Below are positions 33,129 to 39,693 of a stretch of 39,693 bases of DNA, piece after piece. The notes under the pieces are model-generated. The model was not told the origin of the DNA and did no database searches. It saw only the letters and a program-made list of their open reading frames with translations. The position numbers and the translations under genes were made by a program. Location: the NCBI GenBank assembly GCA_027324795.1, contig DAHVSB010000009.1, positions 407 through 40,099 on the forward strand, read 5' to 3'. The stretch comes from Alcanivoracaceae bacterium (GTDB lineage: Bacteria > Pseudomonadota > Gammaproteobacteria > Pseudomonadales > Alcanivoracaceae). Every line of letters starts with the position of its first letter. Within the stretch, counting starts at the first letter, position 1.

Positions 33129-34172
33129 TTAGCGATTCAGTGATGCGCCGAACTCTAGCATACGTGTTAAGGGTGCCATGGCTTTTTCTGCAAGCGCCGT
33201 ATCCACCAATATTTCTTGGCCTGCCGCATCATCTGCTTCGAGCACTTGGCAAAGGTTCTCTAAACCGTTCATGGCCATCCAAGGACACTGGGCACAGCTT
33301 TGACACTCTGCACCAGAACCAGCCGTGGGTGCTTCCATCAAGATCTTATCTGGCACAAGCTGCTGCATCTTATAGAAGATGCCCTTATCTGTAGCCACAA
33401 TTAAGCGTTGGTTTGGCAACTCTTGTGCCGCTTTAATAAGCTGCGAGGTGGAACCCACCACATCAGCCAGGGCAATCACAGATTTTGGTGATTCGGGGTG
33501 CACGAGCACAGCCGCATCAGGATAGAGGGCTTTAAGATCCACCACACCCTGAGATTTAAACTCTTCGTGCACAATACAAGCACCGTCCCAACATACTACA
33601 TCTGCGCCAGACGCACGCATCACGTAGTCACCTAAATGCTTGTCTGGAGCCCAGAGTATTTTTTCGCCTTGTTGGTCTAAGTGCTTAATCAGCTCCACCG
33701 CAATGCTTGAGGTTACCACCCAATCGGCTTGCGCCTTCACCGCTGCTGAGGTGTTAGCATAAACCACCACTGTGCGATCAGGATACTGAGCGCGAAACTC
33801 AGCAAATTCATCCTCAGGACAACCAATATCTAACGAGCAAGTTGCCTCTAAAGTAGGCATAATTACGCGCTTGTCAGGGCTAAGAATCTTGGCGGTTTCG
33901 CCCATAAAACGAACGCCCGCCACCACCAGTGTTTTGGCCTCATGGTCTCGACCAAAGCGCGCCATTTCTAAAGAATCTGACACGCAGCCACCAGTTTCTT
34001 CGGCTAGAGACTGAATTTCGGGATCAGTGTAATAGTGCGCAACTAATACTGCGTCACGCTCTTTGAGCAAAGTTTTAATGCGCTCGCGGTAAGCCTGTCG
34101 CTCTTCAGCGCTCAGTTCTACCACATTGAGATTGTTTTGCGTTTCAATAAGATTTAAGGACTGTGCAGTCAT
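33129..34172 (-). CDS. nadA: Quinolinate synthase A
   Basis: [53 protein letters not shown]. Confidence 0.97.
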   Translation of the reverse strand: MTAQSLNLIETQNNLNVVELSAEERQAYRERIKTLLKERDAVLVAHYYTDPEIQSLAEETGGCVSDSLEMARFGRDHEAKTLVVAGVRFMGETAKILSPDKRVIMPTLEATCSLDIGCPEDEFAEFRAQYPDRTVVVYANTSAAVKAQADWVVTSSIAVELIKHLDQQGEKILWAPDKHLGDYVMRASGADVVCWDGACIVHEEFKSQGVVDLKALYPDAAVLVHPESPKSVIALADVVGSTSQLIKAAQELPNQRLIVATDKGIFYKMQQLVPDKILMEAPTAGSGAECQSCAQCPWMAMNGLENLCQVLEADDAAGQEILVDTALAEKAMAPLTRMLEFGASLNR

Positions 34173-34382
34173 CGGCTTCTAAGGCGGGTGTTGGCCCAAC
34201 CTTTCAACGAGTTAATGCTCTGCCTGTTAGGCAACGGGCGGCCATGATAACACAAATTATCAAATACCCTTAATCGTCCCAAGCCACGATATTTACTAGC
34301 CTTAGCAAGGAATAACACAGTTTGAAACAATTTGTGCCCAATACCAACAGGCCCCTAAAAAACTATTTCTTTGCTAAATTAA

Positions 34383-35123
34383 CTACCCTTCGTACTCTTC
34401 TGGGTAGCTAACGTTAGTATATACCTCTTGAACGTCGTCAAGGTCTTCCAGATGATCAATTAGCTTAGTTATGGCCTCCGCGGTTTCCATATCCACTTCA
34501 GCCTCAGTGCTGGGGTGCATGGTTACCTCTGCGTTAGCTGGCTCAAGCCCAGCCTCGCGCAGCGCATCCACCACTTGCCCAAAACTTTTATCAGGCGTAG
34601 TTACCACCAAGAAGGAACCATCCTCTTCGCTTTCAACATCTTCTGCCCCTGCCTCGAGAGCCACTTCAATGAGCTGGTCTTCATCGGTGCCGGGAGGAAA
34701 AACAATTTCGCCGCGCTTGGTAAACAAATAAGCAACCGAGCCATCTGTACCCAAGTTGCCACCACTTTTGGTAAAAGCGTGGCGCACCTCACCAACGGTG
34801 CGGTTCACATTGTCAGTCATGGTTTCCACGAGCACAGCAACACCACCTGGGCCGTAACCCTCGTAAGTGATTTCTGACATATTGCCGCCATCATCTTCGC
34901 CCGCACCGCGCTTAATAGCGCGCTCAATGGTGTCACGTGTCATGTTTGCAGAAAGCGCTTTATCCACCACTGCACGCAACCGCGGGTTATCAGCAATTTC
35001 GCTGCCCCCTTCACGGGCAGCCACGGTGATTTCGCGAATCAGTTTGGTAAAAATCTTACCGCGCTTGGCGTCCTGCGCTGCTTTACGATGGCGAATATTC
35101 GACCATTTACTATGACCAGCCAT
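34383..35123 (-). CDS. yebC: YebC/PmpR family DNA-binding regulatory protein
   Basis: [40 protein letters not shown]. Confidence 0.97.
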   Translation of the reverse strand: MAGHSKWSNIRHRKAAQDAKRGKIFTKLIREITVAAREGGSEIADNPRLRAVVDKALSANMTRDTIERAIKRGAGEDDGGNMSEITYEGYGPGGVAVLVETMTDNVNRTVGEVRHAFTKSGGNLGTDGSVAYLFTKRGEIVFPPGTDEDQLIEVALEAGAEDVESEEDGSFLVVTTPDKSFGQVVDALREAGLEPANAEVTMHPSTEAEVDMETAEAITKLIDHLEDLDDVQEVYTNVSYPEEYEG

Positions 35124-35156
35124 AAGCTCCTCATACGTTCTTTATTGCTTTCATAC

Positions 35157-35187
35157 AAAAACGGCCCTGTGGCAGGACCGTCGTTTT
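35157..35187 (-). terminator. Terminator hairpin downstream of aspS
   Basis: Minus strand ACGGTCCTG-CCA-CAGGGCCGT followed by TTTTGT. Confidence 0.75.
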
Positions 35188-35188
35188 C

Positions 35189-36955
35189 TTAAGCTTCAGG
35201 TTTACGGATGCCTAACGCCAACTCACGCAGCTGAGCAGCACTCACTTCTGCAGGGGCATGCGTCATGGGACAAGAGGCCGTCTGTGTTTTGGGGAAGGCA
35301 ATAACATCGCGAATAGAATCGCGACCCATCATCAGCATCACCATGCGATCTAAGCCAAAGGCTAAACCGCCGTGGGGCGGCGCACCATATTTAAGCGCAT
35401 TGAGTAGGAAGCCAAACTTTTCCTCAGCTTCTTCGGCGCTAATGCCTAACAGTTCGAAAATCGCTGCTTGCATGGCACGATCGTGGATACGGATGGAGCC
35501 GCCACCTAATTCGGTGCCATTGAGCACCATGTCATAAGCGCGAGATAACGCCGTCTCAGGGTTAGCCTTCACCTCTTCCACTGAACAGGCCGGCTGTGTA
35601 AAGGGGTGGTGGATAGCCGCTAAACGCCCTTCCTCATCCCGTTCAAACATGGGGAAGTCAACCACCCACAAAGGTGCCCAGTCGCAAGTCAACAGCTCCA
35701 AATCATGACCAAGACGCACGCGCAATGCGCCAAGCGCTTCATTGACAATGCTTGCCTTATCGGCGCCAAAGAAGATTAAATCGCCGGTGGTGGCTCCTGT
35801 GCGGCTGATAATACCCTCGATGGCTTCAGGGGTTAAGAACTTGAGAATCGGGGACTGCAAGCCCTCTTCGCCCGCATCTATATCGTTGACCTTAATATAA
35901 GCCAGTCCTTTGGCACCGTAGATGCTTACATATTTAGTGTAATCATCGATATCTTTACGGCTTAAGGTAACGCCACCCGGTACTTTAAGGGCGGCCACGC
36001 GGCCTTTAGGGGCGTTAGCAGGGCCTGAAAACACCTTAAACTCAACATTGGCTAGCAAATCAGCGATATCCACCAACTCTAAGGGGTTGCGCAAATCCGG
36101 CTTATCCGAACCAAAGCGGCGCATGGCTTCCGCATAAGGCATGCTGGGGAAATCACCGAGGTCCACATCGAGCAATTCTTTAAAGACACCACGCACCATG
36201 GCTTCTGCGATACCCATGATATCTTTTTCATCCACAAAGGAAGCTTCGATATCAATTTGCGTGAATTCAGGTTGACGGTCCGCGCGCAAATCTTCATCGC
36301 GGAAGCACTTGGCGATTTGGTAATAGCGGTCAAAACCCGCCACCATTAATAGTTGTTTAAACAGCTGCGGTGATTGCGGTAGCGCAAAGAAGCTGCCCGG
36401 GTAAGTACGGCTTGGCACCAAGTAATCACGCGCGCCCTCTGGGGTGGCCTTAGTAAGGATTGGGGTTTCCACATCCAAAAAGCCATTATCATCTAGGTAG
36501 CGACGAATCGCAGAGGTTAACTTTGAGCGAAACTGAAAGCCTTTGAGCATTTCAGGACGGCGCAAGTCCATGTAACGGTACTTTAAACGCACCTCTTCAC
36601 CGGCTTGTGAATACTCATCAAGCTCAAACGGTGGTGTATCAGCAGTATTGTGCAAGGTAATCTCTGTACCGAGCACTTCGATATCCCCTGTTAGCATTCT
36701 TGGGTTACGTAGGTTCTCTTCACGCAAACGCACCTGGCCAGTCACAGTAACCACATATTCACTGCGCAAGCGGTCCGCCTGTGCAAACGCCGCCTCCGAC
36801 TGCGGATCAAAAACCACCTGCACCAAGCCAGCGCGATCACGTAAATCAATAAAAATAACGCCACCATGGTCGCGGCGACGGTGCACCCAGCCCGATAACG
36901 TAACAGTTTCCCCTTGGTGAGAGGCTCGTAAATCACCACAGTAATGGCTTCGCAT
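35189..36955 (-). CDS. aspS: Aspartyl-tRNA synthetase (bacterial type)
   Basis: [98 protein letters not shown]. Start moved from 37027 to ATG 36955. Confidence 0.98.
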   Translation of the reverse strand: MRSHYCGDLRASHQGETVTLSGWVHRRRDHGGVIFIDLRDRAGLVQVVFDPQSEAAFAQADRLRSEYVVTVTGQVRLREENLRNPRMLTGDIEVLGTEITLHNTADTPPFELDEYSQAGEEVRLKYRYMDLRRPEMLKGFQFRSKLTSAIRRYLDDNGFLDVETPILTKATPEGARDYLVPSRTYPGSFFALPQSPQLFKQLLMVAGFDRYYQIAKCFRDEDLRADRQPEFTQIDIEASFVDEKDIMGIAEAMVRGVFKELLDVDLGDFPSMPYAEAMRRFGSDKPDLRNPLELVDIADLLANVEFKVFSGPANAPKGRVAALKVPGGVTLSRKDIDDYTKYVSIYGAKGLAYIKVNDIDAGEEGLQSPILKFLTPEAIEGIISRTGATTGDLIFFGADKASIVNEALGALRVRLGHDLELLTCDWAPLWVVDFPMFERDEEGRLAAIHHPFTQPACSVEEVKANPETALSRAYDMVLNGTELGGGSIRIHDRAMQAAIFELLGISAEEAEEKFGFLLNALKYGAPPHGGLAFGLDRMVMLMMGRDSIRDVIAFPKTQTASCPMTHAPAEVSAAQLRELALGIRKPEA

Positions 36956-37288
36956 AACAATCAGTTCCCAGTGGTCGTTGCAATAATAAAAGGTTTCAAA
37001 AGCGCAATAGTATACCTGCTTTAGCACATTGCAACCATGGCCAGCTCATGGCATGTCACTTCATACACCGCCATCTATCCTTTAAAAGCTCAGTGAATTT
37101 ATATTCTTAAGCAATTGTCAATATTTTAAGCTTCCAGCTCCACCCCCCCTTATTACGACATAATACTGACTGCAGCGCCTAATAGTTATCACAAACAAGC
37201 CTTTTATTTATATGGTTTTCTCGCTATGTTGCTGCTGTTTAAATCTGTAAAAATCTATAACAATCACAATAAAAGAGTAGCCAGAGAA

Positions 37289-38509
37289 ATGATCACAAAC
37301 CTGCCTTCTCCCCTTCACACCTTTTGGATTGCCTCAATGCTCGCCTTAGTGCTGAGTTTTGGCACAACTTACGCCATCGCACAATCCGATTTTGATGACG
37401 ACGATGATGATGTTACTGCAGAAGAATTAATGTATGAAGATATCCCTATTGATGAGGCGATATTTTTAAAAGAATGGGCGCCCGTGCCCTTTAGCCAAAC
37501 TATGTTTGATTACACGGTGGAAGAAATCACCGAGCGCTGGAATGAGTTTATGGTGGGTATTCGCGCTCCCTTCCCCTCCGCTCCTTATTTGGAATACATG
37601 ATCGCTAACCATCCTGAACTGGTTGAGGGTGTTGAAGCATTCAAAGGCGATTATGAGGATTTTAGCCGCCGCAACCTTGAGGTATGGCGATTATTTTTGC
37701 GCGGCGATTTCCAGCAAGCACGGGAAGAGGGCTTACAACTCGGCGCCTTTGGTCTGTTTCCTGCTATGTTCGCCCAGGTGCTACAGGCACAATACCTCGC
37801 AGAAAGCCAACAGGAAAAATATATGCTACTGCAAGATGTAGCCAACCGTGTAAAAAAATATCTACCGCTTCTTGAGGAAGTCCGTGAGGACCCTATTGCT
37901 AAAGAAACGGTGGCCTTTGCTAAGCTAGGCTATGCCTATTCTTTAGGTCGCATTGCTGAAGAATCGCCAGTGGCAGTGGTGGTGGCGCGTCGCTATATCA
38001 ACAAGATCAAAGATAATGCAGATGACATTTTAGAATTAGTACCTGATCACCCCTTAGGCCACGCTTTCCGCGCCGGTGTGGATGCCAACATTATGCGCCG
38101 CGTGGGACGGGCCACCGGCCGGGTCACCTATGGTGCTCGCGCAAACGTGATTGATGAGTCCTTTACTGAAGCATTTGAGAAAACACCCAACATTCCCATT
38201 CTCAACTACGAGTACGCTAATGCATTGATTTATCAGAGCAAAAAGCGCCATATGAATGAGGCTCTTTCTTATTATCAGCGTGCCACCACGATCAAACCCA
38301 CTTGGTCTATGGACGCTTTAGACGTTATGTATGCCCATAAGCGCTTAGCTGAAATCAAGTTGTTCGAAAAGAATTTTCGTAGTTTCCGCACTTTTGAGCG
38401 TCAACGCCGTCGCTTTAGTCGCGTGACGGATCGCAACCTTACCAACGTTTCAAGCCCTATTCTAAATATGGATATGCTTGAAAACCCCGAGAAATATAAG
38501 CTCAACTAA
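37289..38509 (+). CDS. Secreted acidic protein of unknown function, probably alpha-helical repeat (TPR-like)
   Basis: Signal peptide MITNLPSPLHTFWIASMLALVLSFGTTYAIAQ, then a SDFDDDDDDVTAEE acidic stretch and helical sequence (e.g. PILNYEYANALIYQSKKRHMNEALSYYQRATTIKPTWSMDALDVMYAHKRLAEI). Confidence 0.7.
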   Translation: MITNLPSPLHTFWIASMLALVLSFGTTYAIAQSDFDDDDDDVTAEELMYEDIPIDEAIFLKEWAPVPFSQTMFDYTVEEITERWNEFMVGIRAPFPSAPYLEYMIANHPELVEGVEAFKGDYEDFSRRNLEVWRLFLRGDFQQAREEGLQLGAFGLFPAMFAQVLQAQYLAESQQEKYMLLQDVANRVKKYLPLLEEVREDPIAKETVAFAKLGYAYSLGRIAEESPVAVVVARRYINKIKDNADDILELVPDHPLGHAFRAGVDANIMRRVGRATGRVTYGARANVIDESFTEAFEKTPNIPILNYEYANALIYQSKKRHMNEALSYYQRATTIKPTWSMDALDVMYAHKRLAEIKLFEKNFRSFRTFERQRRRFSRVTDRNLTNVSSPILNMDMLENPEKYKLN

Positions 38510-38517
38510 TGCACCCT

Positions 38518-38544
38518 GGCTGAGCAGAAAATAACTGCTCAGCC
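38518..38544 (+). terminator. Rho-independent terminator candidate
   Basis: GGCTGAGCAG-AAAATAA-CTGCTCAGCC then TGTTCTTATC. Confidence 0.75.
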
Positions 38545-38675
38545 TGTTCTTATCAAACTATTACACTAATTAAAGCTTACCCCTAAGAATAATGCGCATT
38601 TGCGCTTTCTTTGCTCTACAATACCCCGACTAAACGTTATCGTTTTTTGCCTGTTATAGCTTAAGGTTTCCGGTA

Positions 38676-39693
38676 TTGGTAAACATTAAACGCAGCCGCT
38701 TATTTTGGTTTATTATTTTGCTCTCGGCGGCGGCTGTTGCCATGGCTGCACCAGAGTTTAATGTGGAAGGTGTCAAGGGCAACGTAAAGAGCAATATTCA
38801 AGCCCATGTGGATTTCGCTAATGAAAAATGTGATCTGCCCGCATGGCGCCAACGCGGTTTGCTGCGTAGCACCGAACAAAACACCCGCAACGCTCTCAAA
38901 GCATTAGGTTACTACCAACCACAAGTAAAAACTCAATTTGAGAAAACAGAAAAGTGCTGGAAAATAACTAGCACCGTCACCCTTGGCGAACCCGTCTTAA
39001 TCGAAGCAGTAGCAATACAAATACTTGGCCCCGCAGCCCAAGACAGTGCTTTTGATAAGGTAAAGCGACACGAAGGGCTAGTTATAGGCGAACGCCTTGA
39101 ACACGGCCACTATGAGAAAGCCAAATCAGATTTAGTGCAGTTGGCCGCGGATCGTGGCTACTTGCTCAGCGAACTGACTGAGCATCGCTTAGAGATCGAT
39201 GTCCCAGCACGTAAGGCCTACATACGGCTAACCCTAGAAAGCGGCCCGCGCTATCACTTTCGTGATATCCAATTTCATCAAGATACCCTGAATCAGTCGC
39301 TGGCCGAGCGTTTTATTACCTTCTCCCCTGGCATGGATTACGAAAGTCGCCACTTAATTAATTACCAGCAAGCGCTCTCCGGCAGTGGCTACTACACCAA
39401 TATTCGCGTGGACACCGAACCCGACCACGAGGCCCAAGCAGTGGACGTTATTAGCTCTGCCGATCCGCGCCCACGCCATGGGTATTTGGCAGGCATCGGC
39501 TACTCCACCGACGTGGGGCCACGCCTACGTTTAGGTTACGAAAACCGTCGCGCTAACCGCCGTGGACACCGCTACAGCTCAGAGTTAGAAGCTTCAGAAG
39601 TTCGTAGCGAAATTAGTTTTAACTATGAAATTCCTGTTGGAGACCCAAAACGCCAGCGAATCAGCCTAGGAACAAGCTATTTAAAAGAAAAAA
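38676..39693 (+). CDS. tamA: Translocation and assembly module subunit TamA / Omp85 family, 5' part (truncated by window edge)
   Basis: Manual translation from TTG 38676: (M)VNIKRSRLFWFIILLSAAAVAMAAPEFNVEGVKGNVKSNIQAHVD...LRSTEQNTRNALKALGYYQPQV...POTRA repeats...GYLAGIGYSTDVGPRLRLGYENRRANRRGHRYSSELEAS. Open to window end, absent from the ORF track. Confidence 0.9.
   Translation, partial: MVNIKRSRLFWFIILLSAAAVAMAAPEFNVEGVKGNVKSNIQAHVDFANEKCDLPAWRQRGLLRSTEQNTRNALKALGYYQPQVKTQFEKTEKCWKITSTVTLGEPVLIEAVAIQILGPAAQDSAFDKVKRHEGLVIGERLEHGHYEKAKSDLVQLAADRGYLLSELTEHRLEIDVPARKAYIRLTLESGPRYHFRDIQFHQDTLNQSLAERFITFSPGMDYESRHLINYQQALSGSGYYTNIRVDTEPDHEAQAVDVISSADPRPRHGYLAGIGYSTDVGPRLRLGYENRRANRRGHRYSSELEASEVRSEISFNYEIPVGDPKRQRISLGTSYLKEK

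Noticed and set aside
34190-34245. Small palindromes in the nadA upstream region (GTTGGCCCAAC, TGCCTGTTAGGCA)
   Set aside because: Short stems, tiny loops and no further structure; too weak to call a regulatory RNA.

Overview
The window looks like a mostly syntenic core-genome segment of a marine-type gammaproteobacterium (taxonomy inferred from gene content). No tRNA, rRNA, CRISPR array, transposase, prophage or defence island was seen. Reading left to right: the N-terminal part of comEC (minus, runs off the left edge), a lolD plus single LolC/E-type permease pair, a secreted SmpA/OmlA-like protein with an acidic tail, an agmatine deiminase / N-carbamoylputrescine amidase / GDPD operon, and a minus-strand nqrABCDEF-apbE-nqrM-patatin operon. 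These are followed by an N-terminally extended GAPDH, tesB, mfd, a divergent LysR/yceI pair, TPP riboswitch-thiC, a CPA2 antiporter, a PACE-family efflux protein, an SMP-30-like protein, a potFGHI polyamine ABC operon, nadA, yebC, aspS, a secreted acidic helical-repeat-like protein, and the 5' part of tamA (runs off the right edge). The supplied ORF track omits the two edge-truncated genes (comEC, tamA) and over-extends several starts (thiC, nqrA, aspS, yceI and others). No clearly undescribed multi-gene system was found. The best second-look items are non-coding: a possible three-way-junction leader before the CPA2 antiporter, a leader with mutually exclusive pairings before potF, an SD-sequestering hairpin downstream of the TPP aptamer, and repeats or operator-like elements before lolC and yceI. 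Protein-level items are a probable single-permease Lol system and an AspRS with a residue typical of non-discriminating enzymes.
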